Part shown: positions 1 to 9,496 of the stretch, in pieces
Layout of the letters: each line of letters opens with the position of its first letter
How positions within the stretch are numbered: the first letter of the stretch is position 1
From: Psychromonas sp. CNPT3
GTDB taxonomy: Bacteria > Pseudomonadota > Gammaproteobacteria > Enterobacterales > Psychromonadaceae
Direction of reading: 5' to 3'
Assembly: GCF_000153405.2 (NCBI RefSeq)
Contig: NC_020802.1
Location: 1,383,883-1,447,882, forward strand
DNA length: 64,000 nt
Translations under genes and position numbers: made by a program
The notes under the pieces: generated by a model
Seen by the model: only the letters and a program-made list of their open reading frames with translations
Told to the model about the DNA's origin: nothing
Databases searched by the model: none

Positions 1-1065
1 GTTGATATTGTGCCTAAAGATCATATCGATCGTAAAGCGTTGCGTTTTATGGGCGATGCTGCTGCATATACTTATATTGCAATGCAACAAGCGATTGATG
101 ATGCGGGTTTGACTGACGATCAAGTATCTAATGAGCGAACGGGTATCGTGGCAGGATCAGGTGGGGCATCTTCGCTTAACCAAGTTGCAGCTGCTGAAAT
201 CATGAAAACAAAAGGCGTACGCCGAGTGGGCCCTTATATGGTGCCTCGCACGATGGCGAGCACAACCTCTGCTTGTTTAGCGACACCTTTTAAAATTAAA
301 GGCATCAACTATTCAATGAGCAGTGCATGTGCAACCAGTGCGCATTGTATTGGTCACGCATGGGAACAAATCCAACTTGGAAAACAAGATATTGTTTTTG
401 CCGGTGGCGGTGAAGAACTAGATTGGACAATGGCCTGTGAGTTTGATGCAATGGGTGCATTATCAAGTAAATACAACGACACACCAGAAAAAGCATCACG
501 TACTTATGATGCTGCACGCGATGGTTTTGTTATCGCTGGTGGTGGCGGTATGGTTGTTGTTGAAGAATTAGAGCATGCACTTGCACGTGGTGCAAAAATC
601 TATGCTGAAATCGTTGGCTATGGCGCAACCTCTGATGGTTATGACATGGTTGCACCCTCTGGTGAAGGTGCTGTTCGCTGTATGCGTCAGGCATTAGCGA
701 CAGTCGATGGTAAAGTTGATTACTTAAATACGCATGGTACATCAACACCCGTTGGTGATACTAAAGAGCTCGGCGCTATTAATGAAGTGTTTGGTTTAGA
801 TGCACCTAAAATCAGTGCAACAAAATCACAAACTGGCCATTCTTTAGGTGCTGCGGGTGTACATGAAGCCATTTTCTCAATGATCATGATGGAGCATAAC
901 TTTATATCCCCATCAATTAACATTGATGTATTGGATGAATTAGCGGTTAATTTACCCATTGTGAAAAATAAATCGATTGAAGCAAAACTCAATATAGTGA
1001 TGTCGAATAGTTTTGGTTTCGGTGGAACAAACGCAACTTTAGTGTTTAAACGCTTTACTAAATAA
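1..1065 (+). CDS. fabB: 3-oxoacyl-[ACP] synthase I (KAS I), 5' end outside window
   Basis: Condenses malonyl-ACP with acyl-ACP in type II fatty acid synthesis and is required for unsaturated fatty acid elongation. The reading frame is open from base 1 through an internal GTG at 10, so roughly the first 50 residues (part of the N-terminal thiolase half) lie upstream of the window. The thiolase-fold triad is visible: Cys in [10 protein letters not shown] (codon 328-330), His in [11 protein letters not shown] (codon 733-735) and His in TGHSLGAAG (codon 838-840). The C-terminal glycine-rich [10 protein letters not shown] motif is intact. The protein matches E. coli FabB along its whole visible length, not FabF. 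A clear terminator follows. The identification is secure; only the start is missing. Confidence 0.96.
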   Translation, partial: VDIVPKDHIDRKALRFMGDAAAYTYIAMQQAIDDAGLTDDQVSNERTGIVAGSGGASSLNQVAAAEIMKTKGVRRVGPYMVPRTMASTTSACLATPFKIKGINYSMSSACATSAHCIGHAWEQIQLGKQDIVFAGGGEELDWTMACEFDAMGALSSKYNDTPEKASRTYDAARDGFVIAGGGGMVVVEELEHALARGAKIYAEIVGYGATSDGYDMVAPSGEGAVRCMRQALATVDGKVDYLNTHGTSTPVGDTKELGAINEVFGLDAPKISATKSQTGHSLGAAGVHEAIFSMIMMEHNFISPSINIDVLDELAVNLPIVKNKSIEAKLNIVMSNSFGFGGTNATLVFKRFTK

Positions 1066-1089
1066 AGTGTTTGTTAGAGTTGGAAAAAT

Positions 1090-1111
1090 AAGGAGCTTAA
1101 GGCTCCTTTTT
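1090..1111 (+). terminator. Rho-independent terminator of fabB
   Basis: A perfect 7-bp stem AAGGAGC / GCTCCTT with a 5-nt loop (TTAAG) runs into a short T tract. It lies 25 nt after the fabB stop and separates fabB from pdxB. Confidence 0.85.
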
Positions 1112-1139
1112 AGGTTTTAATCGTATTGGAGATGTCTCG

Positions 1140-2255
1140 GTGAATATTTATATTGATGAAAATATTCCTTATGCGCGTGATTTTTTTTCAGATCATGGTA
1201 ATTTACATTTTTTCTCAGGAAGAGATGTGTGTGCAGAGCAATTAAAGAATGCTGATATTTTATTAGTGCGCTCTATTACGCAAGTTAATGAAGCATTATT
1301 ACATCTCAATACGTGTTTACAATTTGTGGGTACAGCAACTATTGGCACCGACCATATTGATTTAAGTTATTTACAATCAAGAAAAATAAGGTTTAGTAGT
1401 GCGCCAGGTTGCAACAAAGTATCTGTGGCTGAATATATATTGAGCAGTTTATTTGTATTAGCAGAGCAACAACAATTTGAACTTGCCGATAAAAGTGTGG
1501 CGATTGTTGGGGCGGGTAATACCGGTAGCGCTGTTTATCAGCGGCTTAATGCTTTAGGGCTTCGCTGTAAATTATATGATCCTCCTTTAGAAGTGGCGGG
1601 AGACACTCGCAAATTTTGTGGTTTTGATGAGGTATTAAAGGCGGATATCATCAGCTTGCATGTACCTAAAATCAAAGAGGGTAAGTTCCCTACCTTGCAT
1701 ATGTTTGATCGCCGCGTGTTGCAAAAACTAAATACAAAACAAATATTGTTAAATGCATCCCGCGGTGAAATTATCGACAATGATGCGTTACTTACTTTAG
1801 CTAAAAAAGGACTGATGCCAACATTGGTGTTAGATGTCTGGGAAAATGAGCCAAAAATTAATAAAGCATTATTAAATTATGTACAAATTGCCACACCACA
1901 CATAGCAGGTTATAGTTTAGATGGTAAAGCGCGTGGAACCGAAATGTTATATCAGGCTTTTTGTCAGCATTTTTCGTTAATAGTTCAACATTGTGCCTCG
2001 CATTTTTTAGTACCCGCACAGATAACAAAAGTGGCTTTAACTCGGAAACTCGATTTATCTTTATGTAAAACATTAATGCATCTTGTTTATGATGTGCGTC
2101 GAGATGATGCGTTATTTCGACAAATGATTGATCAAACGGATGGTTTTGATACTATGCGCAAAAATTATAATGAACGTCGCGAATTATCGACGTTAAAAAT
2201 AGATTCAGAGTTTGAACAAACACAATTATTACAATCACTTGGCTTACAAAGCTAA
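1140..2255 (+). CDS. pdxB: Erythronate-4-phosphate dehydrogenase
   Basis: NAD-dependent oxidation of 4-phospho-erythronate, the second step of the DXP-dependent pyridoxal 5'-phosphate pathway; cytoplasmic. At 371 residues it is close to the usual ~378. It belongs to the D-2-hydroxyacid dehydrogenase family: Rossmann motif GAGNTG at about residues 124-129, the NASRGEIIDNDAL segment typical of the family, and a HIAGYS active-site His near residue 254. The C-terminal PdxB dimerisation extension is present. Start is GTG, with GGAG about 10 nt upstream. Followed after 23 nt by usg, the same order as E. coli pdxB-usg, so probably co-transcribed. Confidence 0.95.
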   Translation: MNIYIDENIPYARDFFSDHGNLHFFSGRDVCAEQLKNADILLVRSITQVNEALLHLNTCLQFVGTATIGTDHIDLSYLQSRKIRFSSAPGCNKVSVAEYILSSLFVLAEQQQFELADKSVAIVGAGNTGSAVYQRLNALGLRCKLYDPPLEVAGDTRKFCGFDEVLKADIISLHVPKIKEGKFPTLHMFDRRVLQKLNTKQILLNASRGEIIDNDALLTLAKKGLMPTLVLDVWENEPKINKALLNYVQIATPHIAGYSLDGKARGTEMLYQAFCQHFSLIVQHCASHFLVPAQITKVALTRKLDLSLCKTLMHLVYDVRRDDALFRQMIDQTDGFDTMRKNYNERRELSTLKIDSEFEQTQLLQSLGLQS

Positions 2256-2278
2256 TGTATAGTAGATAAAGGAATAAA

Positions 2279-3292
2279 ATGAAATCAGAATACAATATCG
2301 CGCTTATTGGCGATTTAAACGGTGCAATTGAAGCAACGTTAGATTTATTAACACAACGTGACTTTCCAGTGGCAAAAATATTCCCTTTATCAGAAGGTGA
2401 GAGTGACAATGCGTCCGTTATGTTTTCTGGGAAACCCGTAGACGTATTAGAGATTGATGGTTTTGATTGGCAAAAAATAGATATCGCCTTCTTTTTTACG
2501 GATATTGAAACGACTAATAAATGGGCGCCATTAGCGAGCGAACATTGTGTTGTTATCGATAATAGTGGTGCGTTTTTAAGTGATGAAAATGTGCCCTTGA
2601 TACAAGTAGACGTTAATGAAACTGGGTTTTCAAGTTTCAGTGCCAGTAATAAAATCAGTATTCCGAGCAGTGAATCTGCACAATTATGTTTAGCTCTGAA
2701 ACAATTACACCAAGAAATTGGTTTAGTGCGAATTAGTGTTTCAAGTTATCAATCGGTGTCTGTTGCGGGTAAAGCCGGCGTTACGACGCTTGCAGGTGAA
2801 ACAGCGCGTTTATTAAATGCCAAAAGTATTGAAACAAAATTATTTCCACAACAAACTGCTTTTAATGTTTTCCCTCAAGTGGGTGAGTTTAATGATGATG
2901 GGCACAGTTTAAGTGAAGTACGCTTAGTTAATGAAGTACGTCGCTTATTAAACGATCCGAGTATTTTGATTGCCAGTACGCAAGTTGTTGTACCGATGTT
3001 TTATGGGTGTGCACAATCAGTGCATGTACAAACACACTATCCGGTTGATCTAGAAGAGGTGGCACAATCTTTGCATCATAGTGAAGGGATAACATTAGTT
3101 AAATCAGTGTGTGATTACCCAAGTATTATTACAGATGTAGTGGGTAATGATAGTGTTCAAATAGGGCGATTACGTCAAGATCTATGCGATGCAAGTGGCT
3201 TAAACCTTTGGATCTGTGCAGATAATGTTTACTTTGGTGTCGCGTCTAATGCAATCAAAGTAGCAGAAAAATTGATTGGAAGTCATATTTAG
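2279..3292 (+). CDS. usg: USG-1 protein, aspartate-semialdehyde dehydrogenase paralogue
   Basis: Related to aspartate-semialdehyde dehydrogenase (Asd) but probably not an active dehydrogenase. The 337-residue length and the overall pattern (SVSSYQSVSVAGKAG, QTAFNVFPQVGEF, DNVYFGVASNAIKVAEKL) match the E. coli usg product. Where Asd has its catalytic Cys (NPDCT) this protein reads SIPSSESAQ, so the nucleophile is absent, as it is in E. coli USG. The N-terminal dinucleotide loop is also degenerate (GDLNGAIE in place of GATGAVG). It sits directly after pdxB and before fimV, an arrangement conserved in relatives. Function unknown; a structural or regulatory role is only a guess. Confidence 0.85.
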   Translation: MKSEYNIALIGDLNGAIEATLDLLTQRDFPVAKIFPLSEGESDNASVMFSGKPVDVLEIDGFDWQKIDIAFFFTDIETTNKWAPLASEHCVVIDNSGAFLSDENVPLIQVDVNETGFSSFSASNKISIPSSESAQLCLALKQLHQEIGLVRISVSSYQSVSVAGKAGVTTLAGETARLLNAKSIETKLFPQQTAFNVFPQVGEFNDDGHSLSEVRLVNEVRRLLNDPSILIASTQVVVPMFYGCAQSVHVQTHYPVDLEEVAQSLHHSEGITLVKSVCDYPSIITDVVGNDSVQIGRLRQDLCDASGLNLWICADNVYFGVASNAIKVAEKLIGSHI

Positions 3293-3326
3293 AATACTTT
3301 ATAAAATTAACTGCTTAATTATAGTG

Positions 3327-3358
3327 GGCTAGATCTCAATTCTAGCCTTACTTTTTTT
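3327..3358 (+). terminator. Probable terminator between usg and fimV
   Basis: A 7-bp stem GGCTAGA / TCTAGCC with a 7-nt loop is followed by TTAC and a seven-T run. It lies 35 nt past the usg stop. Confidence 0.65.
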
Positions 3359-3419
3359 GGATATCAATTTAGCTAGTTTATTATTGAGAATTATCTCACA
3401 GCTTCCATAAGGAACAATC

Positions 3420-6400
3420 ATGAAGCGCTTTCTTCTTTCGATTATTTTTTGCTCTCCTTTATTATTATCGGCGCCTTCCAGTTTCTCGATTACTTTAATT
3501 GGCCCAAATGGAGAACGACCTCTTTCTACAGAGCAATATGGGCCTATCAGTAATGTAGAAACACTTTGGGCGGTAGCATCTAAATTGCGCCCCAATAAAA
3601 GTGTGAGTGTATTGCAAACTTTAGCTGCAATTTATAAGCTAAATCCGAATGCATTTGCTGACGGCAATATTAATCAAATTCTGCCACAGTCAATTATTAT
3701 GATCCCAAGTTTGGAGATGATATCAGCACAAACAAATCGTGAAGCGTCTCGCCTACTTAATAAATACAGTGTAAAAAGATCGTCACCTACCGTGATCAAA
3801 AAAAGTATTGCTCCAATTGTTGTTATCAAAGAAGAAAAAATAAAAATAGTAAAAAATACATTACCAATTCAAGCACCCATAAAGCCTCAAATTCAGCCGT
3901 TACCTATTAAAAAAGAAATCGTAAAACCACTCGTACAAAATACTGCTAAATCAGCTGAAGCATTAGCTCTTATTGAAAGTTTACAGACAGAATTAGAAAT
4001 AATTAATGAAGAATTTTTGTTAAGTGAAGAAGCAAATCAAAGACTTAAGTTAAAATTGCAACCGATGTATGATCAAATGAACACTTTGATTGAGCAGATA
4101 GAAACAGATAAAATACTTGTACAAGAAAAACAAGATAAAATTAATGATTTAGAAGAACAACTCGCCGCAAAAGTTGAATCTGCTTTTAGTGGTGATGGTA
4201 TATTAAATGAGATATTACGTTTTATAACATCATCATTAGCACACTTACTCATGGTGATCATCTCCCCCGTTTTATTATTGCTCGCAGGTCTCGTTTTAAT
4301 GATGCGTTTGCGTAATAAGAAAGAGTTAGCCCAAGAAGAGCAAGAATTAGCAGAATCCACTGCGACATTAATGGAGACATCTGAAGGATTATTTGATGAA
4401 TTATTGACCGACGATGATGATGATGCCGAAGACAATATTGAACTTGATTTTACAAAGGATGCAAAAATAAATGAGGACAATAGCACAGAAGAAAATAACA
4501 AAGATGTTGCATTGTCGGATAGTAGCGAAACAGACGTTGATGTCGTAGATTTAAGTGCTGATGATGAGGTTGAAGAGCCGAAGCAAGAAACGAGTGAAGT
4601 AAAAGTCGAAGAAGATTTGATTGATGAAATTGATTTTGATGGAAGTGAAGTAGAAACCTCAGAAGATGATCCGTTTGGGATTGGAGCTCTGGTCGATTTA
4701 GAAGAAGAAGAGCCCATTTCAGCTGCAGATCAAGCAAACTTGGATCTGGCTGCTGAATGGGAAGCTCAAATATCAGAAGATCCGGCTCCAACAGATTCAC
4801 TTATCGATGACATCTTTGGTGATGATGTAAAAAAGTCTGAAGGTAGTGAACTTGGAAATTCAGCGTTAAAGGAAGCTGATGAGTCACTTGAGCAAACTGC
4901 CGCCACTAAAAAAGATGCTGAAAAACCTGTTGAACTGAATGAAGATGTCGATGCTGATACAAGTGACGATTTGATCTTATCTGAAGATGCAAGCGAATTA
5001 AGGCTTACTGATAGCGAGCAAGACGCAATATCCTCCGAAGCGCAAGACTTGGCAACTTTAGAGGCTCTGACTAATGATTTAGGTTTTGAAGAGTTTGCAG
5101 AACCGAAGCAATTAAGTGCAGATGAAACGGTCGATTCAAAAACACTTGAATCTGAAGATATTGTCACAGAGTCTGTGCTAGCTGATCCCCTTGATATTGA
5201 AGCCCTTGCTGGGAAAGACAAAACAAAGGATCTCAGTTTAGAAGCGTTAGCAGCATCAGACGAAGTTTCGGCTGAAGAGCCAGTTACAACTTCAACAGAA
5301 GAAGAAACAAATGAGCTGAGTTTAGAAGAGTTAGTTTCATCAGAAGAAGTTGAATCTGAGGTTTCTGCGGAAGAGCCCGTTACAACTGAAACAGAAGAAG
5401 ACACAAGTGAGCTCAGTTTAGATGAGTTAGTTTCATCAGAAGAAGTTGATGTCGACATGCCTGCTTCTAATGAAGCGCAAGATATGGCAGAACTTGAAGC
5501 CTTAACCAATGCATTAAGCAGTGATGATGTTGAGTCGGAAAGTGATCTCAGTTTAGAAGAGTTAGTTGCATCAGAAGAAGTTGAACCTGAGGTTTCTGCT
5601 GAAGAGCCCGTTACAACTGAAACAGAAGAAGACACAAGTGAGCTCAGTTTAGATGAGTTAGTTTCATCAGAAGAAGTTGATGTCGACATGCCTGCTTCTA
5701 ATGACGCGCAAGATATGGCAGAACTTGAAGCCTTAACCAATGCATTAAGCAGTGATGATATTGAGTCGGAAAGTGATCTCAGTTTAGAAGAGTTAGTTGC
5801 ATCAGAAGAAGTTGAACCTGAGATCTCTATTGAAGAGCCAGTTACAACTTCAACAGAAGAACAGGCAACTGAAGTAGAAGAAGACACAAGTGAGCTCAGT
5901 TTAGAAGAGTTAGTAGCATCGGATGAAGTTGAACCTGAGATCTCTATTGAAGAGCCAGTTACAACTGCAACAGAAGAAGAAACAAGAGAACTCAGTTTAG
6001 AAGAGTTAGTTGCAACAGACGAAGTTGAAGTTTCGGCTGAAGAGCCAGTTACAACGGACACAGAAGAACAGTCAACTGCAACAGAAGATGAAACAGGTGA
6101 TCTTAGTTTAGAAGAGTTAGTTACATCAGAAGAAGTTGAAGCTGAGGTTTCTGCTGAAGAGCCAGTTACAACTGCAACAGAAGAAGAAACAAGTGAACTT
6201 AGTTTAGAAGAGTTAGTTGCATCCGAAGAAGTTGAACCTGAGATCTCTATTGAAGAGCCAGTTATAACTGAAACAGAAGAACAGGCAACTGCAACAGAAG
6301 ATGAAACAGGTGAGCTTAGTTTAGAAGAGTTAGTAGCAACAGACGAAGTTGAAGTTTCGGCTGAAGAGCCAGTTACAACAGATACAGAAGATGAAACAAG

Positions 6401-9329
6401 TGAACTTAGTTTAGAAGAGCTAGTTGCAACCGACGAAGTTGAACCTGAGATCTCTATTGAAGAGCCAGTTATAACTGAAACAGAAGAACAGGCAACTGCA
6501 ACAGAAGATGAAACAGGTGAGCTTAGTTTAGAAGAGTTAGTAGCAACAGACGAAGTTGAAGTTTCGGCTGAAGAGCCAGTTACAACAGATACAGAAGAAC
6601 AGGCACCTGAAATAGAAAAAGACACAAGTGAGCTCAGTTTAGAAGAGTTGGTTGTATCAGACGAAGTTGATGTCGAGTCGGAAAGTGATCTTAGTTTAGA
6701 AGAGGTAGTGGCATCGGATGAAGTTGAAGTTTCAGCTGAAGAGCCTGTTACAACAGACACAGAAGAAGAAAAAACTGCAGTAGAAGAAGACACAAGTGAG
6801 CTTAGTTTAGAAGAGTTAGTAGCATCAGACGAAGTTGAACCTGAGATCTCTATTGAAGAGCCAGTTACAACAGACACAGAAGAAGACACAAGTGAGCTTA
6901 GTTTAGAAGAGTTAGTGGCATCGGATGAAGTTGAAGTTTCGGCTGAAGAGCCAGTTACAACGGAAACAGAAGATGAAACAAGTGAGCTTAGTTTAGAAGA
7001 GTTAGTAGCAACAGACGAAGTTGAAGTTTCTGCTGAAGAGCCAGTTATAACTGACACAGAAGAACGGGCAACTGCAACAGAAGAAGATACAAGTGAGCTC
7101 AGTTTAGAAGAGTTGGTTTCATCAGACGAAGTTGAACCTGAGATCTCTATTGAAGAGCCAGTTACAACTTCAACAGAAGAACAGGCAACTGAAGTAGAAG
7201 AAGACACAAGTGAGCTCAGTTTAGAAGAGTTAGTTGCAACTGACGAAGTTGAATCTGAGATCTCTATTGAAGAGCCAGTTACAACGGCAACAGAAGAAGA
7301 AACAAGTGAGCTTAGTTTAGAAGAGTTAGTAGCATCAGATGAAGTTGAACCTGAGATCTCTATTGAAGAGCCAGTTACAACGGAAACAGAAGATGAAACA
7401 AGTGAGCTTAGTTTAGAAGAGTTAGTTGCAACAGACGAAGTTGAACCTGAGATCTCTATTGAAGAGCCAGTTATAACTGACACAGAAGAACAGGCAACTG
7501 CAACAGAAGATGAAACAGGTGAGCTTAGTTTAGAAGAGTTAGTGGCATCGGATGAAGTTGAAGTTTCGGCTGAAGAGCCAGTTACAACAGATACAGAAGA
7601 TGAAACAAGTGAACTTAGTTTAGAAGAGCTAGTTGCAACCGACGAAGTTGAACCTGAGATCTCTATCGAAGAGCCAGTTATAACTGAAACAGAAGAACAG
7701 GCAACTACAACAGAAGATGAAACAGGTGAGCTTAGTTTAGAAGAGTTAGTAGCATCGGATGAAGTTGAAGCTGATATCTCTATTGAAGAGCCAGTTACAA
7801 CTGAAATAGAAGAACAGGCAACTGCAACAGAAGAAGTTGATGTCGAGTCGGAAAGTGATCTTAGTTTAGAAGAGGTAGTGGCATCGGATGAAGTTGAAGT
7901 TTCAGCTGAAGAGCCTGTTACAACAGACACAGAAGAAGAAACAACTGCAGTAGAAGAAGACACAAGTGAGCTTGGTTTAGAAGAGTTAGTAGCATCAGAC
8001 GAAGTTGAAGCTGAGATCTCTATTGAAGAGCCAGTTACAACTTCAACAGAAGAACAGGCAACTGCAGTAGAAGAAGACACAAGTGAGCTTGGTTTAGAAG
8101 AGTTAGTAGCATCAGACGAAGTTGAAGCTGAGATCTCTATTGAAGAGCCAGTTACAACTTCAACAGAAGAACAGGCAACTGCAACAGAAGAAGACACAAG
8201 TGAGCTCAGTTTAGAAGAGTTAGTAGCATCAGATGAAGTTGAACCGGAGATCTCTATTGAAGAGCCAGTTACAACGGAAACAGAAGATGAAACAAGTGAG
8301 CTTAGTTTAGAAGAGTTAGTAGCATCAGACGAAGTTGATGTCGACATGCCAGCTTCTAATGATGCGCAAGATATGGCAGAACTTGAAGCCTTAACCAATG
8401 CATTAAGTGATGATGTTGAGTCGGTAAGTGATCTCAGTTTAGACGAGTTAGTTGCTTTGGAAGAAGTTGGAGCTGAGGTGTTTTCTGAAGAGTCTATTAC
8501 CGCAGAAACTGAAGAAGAGACAAATGAGCTTAGTTTAGAAGAGTTAGTCGCTTTGGAAGACGTTGAAGCAGAGGTCTTTTCTGAAGAGTCTATTACGCCA
8601 GAGGCTAAAAAAGAGACAAATGAGCTCAGTTTAGAAAAGTTAGCTGTTACTGAAAAGGAACTTCGCATAGAAGAGCTTGCAATGAGTGATGCGCAAGACC
8701 TAGCTACACTTGAAGCGTTAACTAATGAGCTTAGCCTTGAAGAGTTTTCTGAGACTTCAGTTACAACGGACAAAGAGACAAACGAGCTTAGTTTAGAAGA
8801 AATTGTGGAACCTCCTTTGAGGGCCGCTACTGTTGAAACTCATGCACAAGAAAAGAGCATAAAAGAGTTAACAGAAGAGCTTTTTGGCCTGGATACAGTC
8901 GTAGCGACAGATATGCAAGAGGCTGTTGATGAAAGTTTGAATGATAATAATTTATTAGCAGAACAATTGAGTAAAAATGCATTTAAGGAAAATACATCTT
9001 TACCAAAAGTTGAGCCAATAGGAGACAAAAATAATTTTATCGATATAGAAACATTATTAGAAGATAGTAATAAAAAGAGTAGTGAAGAGCCTTATACAGA
9101 ATTAGATTTGGATTTTTCTTTAGATGGTTTCCCTGATGTTGTAAATAGTGACACGGGCGTTGATGTTGATAATGATGATAATGGTCTCGATGCGCAACTG
9201 GATTTGGCGCGTGCTTATTTAGAAATAGATGATAAGGCAGGGGCTAAAAAAATATTATTATCATTACAAGAATGCTCTGATAAAAAGAAAAAAAAGGAAA
9301 TAGCTAAATTACTTTCTTTGTTAACTTAA
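3420..9329 (+). CDS. fimV: FimV/HubP-type polar organiser with very long acidic repeat region
   Basis: Bitopic inner-membrane protein of the FimV/HubP family, which marks cell poles and recruits pilus, flagellar and chemotaxis partners (family knowledge). Layout: signal peptide about 1-23; periplasmic FimV N-terminal/LysM-like domain about 35-100 (ETLWAVASKLRP, VLQTLAAIYKLNPNAF, GNINQI); a linker and coiled coil to about 260; one membrane segment about 267-293 followed by RLRNKK; then a very acidic cytoplasmic region. Roughly residues 605-1800 are about 35 copies of a 30-45-residue repeat built on LSLEELVASDEVE. The C-terminal FimV TPR-like domain (LDLARAYLEIDDKAGAKKIL) occupies about 1920-1969. 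At 1969 residues it is far longer than most FimV proteins because of the repeats. Start at ATG 3420 with an AAGGAA Shine-Dalgarno. Confidence 0.9.
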   Translation: MKRFLLSIIFCSPLLLSAPSSFSITLIGPNGERPLSTEQYGPISNVETLWAVASKLRPNKSVSVLQTLAAIYKLNPNAFADGNINQILPQSIIMIPSLEMISAQTNREASRLLNKYSVKRSSPTVIKKSIAPIVVIKEEKIKIVKNTLPIQAPIKPQIQPLPIKKEIVKPLVQNTAKSAEALALIESLQTELEIINEEFLLSEEANQRLKLKLQPMYDQMNTLIEQIETDKILVQEKQDKINDLEEQLAAKVESAFSGDGILNEILRFITSSLAHLLMVIISPVLLLLAGLVLMMRLRNKKELAQEEQELAESTATLMETSEGLFDELLTDDDDDAEDNIELDFTKDAKINEDNSTEENNKDVALSDSSETDVDVVDLSADDEVEEPKQETSEVKVEEDLIDEIDFDGSEVETSEDDPFGIGALVDLEEEEPISAADQANLDLAAEWEAQISEDPAPTDSLIDDIFGDDVKKSEGSELGNSALKEADESLEQTAATKKDAEKPVELNEDVDADTSDDLILSEDASELRLTDSEQDAISSEAQDLATLEALTNDLGFEEFAEPKQLSADETVDSKTLESEDIVTESVLADPLDIEALAGKDKTKDLSLEALAASDEVSAEEPVTTSTEEETNELSLEELVSSEEVESEVSAEEPVTTETEEDTSELSLDELVSSEEVDVDMPASNEAQDMAELEALTNALSSDDVESESDLSLEELVASEEVEPEVSAEEPVTTETEEDTSELSLDELVSSEEVDVDMPASNDAQDMAELEALTNALSSDDIESESDLSLEELVASEEVEPEISIEEPVTTSTEEQATEVEEDTSELSLEELVASDEVEPEISIEEPVTTATEEETRELSLEELVATDEVEVSAEEPVTTDTEEQSTATEDETGDLSLEELVTSEEVEAEVSAEEPVTTATEEETSELSLEELVASEEVEPEISIEEPVITETEEQATATEDETGELSLEELVATDEVEVSAEEPVTTDTEDETSELSLEELVATDEVEPEISIEEPVITETEEQATATEDETGELSLEELVATDEVEVSAEEPVTTDTEEQAPEIEKDTSELSLEELVVSDEVDVESESDLSLEEVVASDEVEVSAEEPVTTDTEEEKTAVEEDTSELSLEELVASDEVEPEISIEEPVTTDTEEDTSELSLEELVASDEVEVSAEEPVTTETEDETSELSLEELVATDEVEVSAEEPVITDTEERATATEEDTSELSLEELVSSDEVEPEISIEEPVTTSTEEQATEVEEDTSELSLEELVATDEVESEISIEEPVTTATEEETSELSLEELVASDEVEPEISIEEPVTTETEDETSELSLEELVATDEVEPEISIEEPVITDTEEQATATEDETGELSLEELVASDEVEVSAEEPVTTDTEDETSELSLEELVATDEVEPEISIEEPVITETEEQATTTEDETGELSLEELVASDEVEADISIEEPVTTEIEEQATATEEVDVESESDLSLEEVVASDEVEVSAEEPVTTDTEEETTAVEEDTSELGLEELVASDEVEAEISIEEPVTTSTEEQATAVEEDTSELGLEELVASDEVEAEISIEEPVTTSTEEQATATEEDTSELSLEELVASDEVEPEISIEEPVTTETEDETSELSLEELVASDEVDVDMPASNDAQDMAELEALTNALSDDVESVSDLSLDELVALEEVGAEVFSEESITAETEEETNELSLEELVALEDVEAEVFSEESITPEAKKETNELSLEKLAVTEKELRIEELAMSDAQDLATLEALTNELSLEEFSETSVTTDKETNELSLEEIVEPPLRAATVETHAQEKSIKELTEELFGLDTVVATDMQEAVDESLNDNNLLAEQLSKNAFKENTSLPKVEPIGDKNNFIDIETLLEDSNKKSSEEPYTELDLDFSLDGFPDVVNSDTGVDVDNDDNGLDAQLDLARAYLEIDDKAGAKKILLSLQECSDKKKKKEIAKLLSLLT
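5232..8810 (+). repeat. In-frame tandem repeat array inside fimV
   Basis: About 35 degenerate copies, mostly 90-117 bp, each starting with a sequence like CTTAGTTTAGAAGAGTTAGT (LSLEELV). By eye there are two main variants, one continuing EPEISIEEPVTT and one continuing VSAEEPVTT, plus three copies carrying a longer insert with AQDMAELEALTNAL. Several blocks are near-identical at the DNA level, pointing to recent duplication or gene conversion. All unit lengths are multiples of three, so the frame is kept. Confidence 0.95.
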
Positions 9330-9348
9330 TAAGGGCTATTGGTATAAT
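9321..9348 (+). promoter_or_regulatory. Candidate sigma-70 promoter for nagZ
   Basis: A -35-like TTAACT overlapping the fimV stop, a 16-bp spacer and a perfect -10 TATAAT (9343-9348). Inferred from consensus only. Confidence 0.4.
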
Positions 9349-9380
9349 TATTAAGTGATCGTTTTATAGTTCGAAAAGTA

Positions 9381-9412
9381 GAGTAGAGGTACGTGTATTC
9401 TCTACTCCTTCA
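9381..9412 (+). terminator. Possible terminator of fimV
   Basis: An 8-bp perfect stem GAGTAGAG / CTCTACTC with an 11-nt loop. The T tract after it is weak, so termination is uncertain. It would lie downstream of the candidate nagZ promoter and could instead be a 5' leader hairpin of nagZ. Confidence 0.4.
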
Positions 9413-9496
9413 ATTTAATTCCCAGAAAGCTAAAATATTGCATGCATGAGCCATTGCAATAATACAGTATGCTTGGTTTGTTTAGAGAGTAACGAA

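Noticed and set aside
4766-8773. A 1335-codon open frame on the minus strand, Ser-rich
   Set aside because: It is the antisense shadow of the fimV repeats: the biased repeat codons contain no stops in this frame. It has no ribosome-binding site and no independent coding signature.
5232-8810. Possible CRISPR array or non-coding satellite
   Set aside because: Repeats have no constant repeat/spacer alternation, unit lengths are multiples of three, and they are in frame with fimV.
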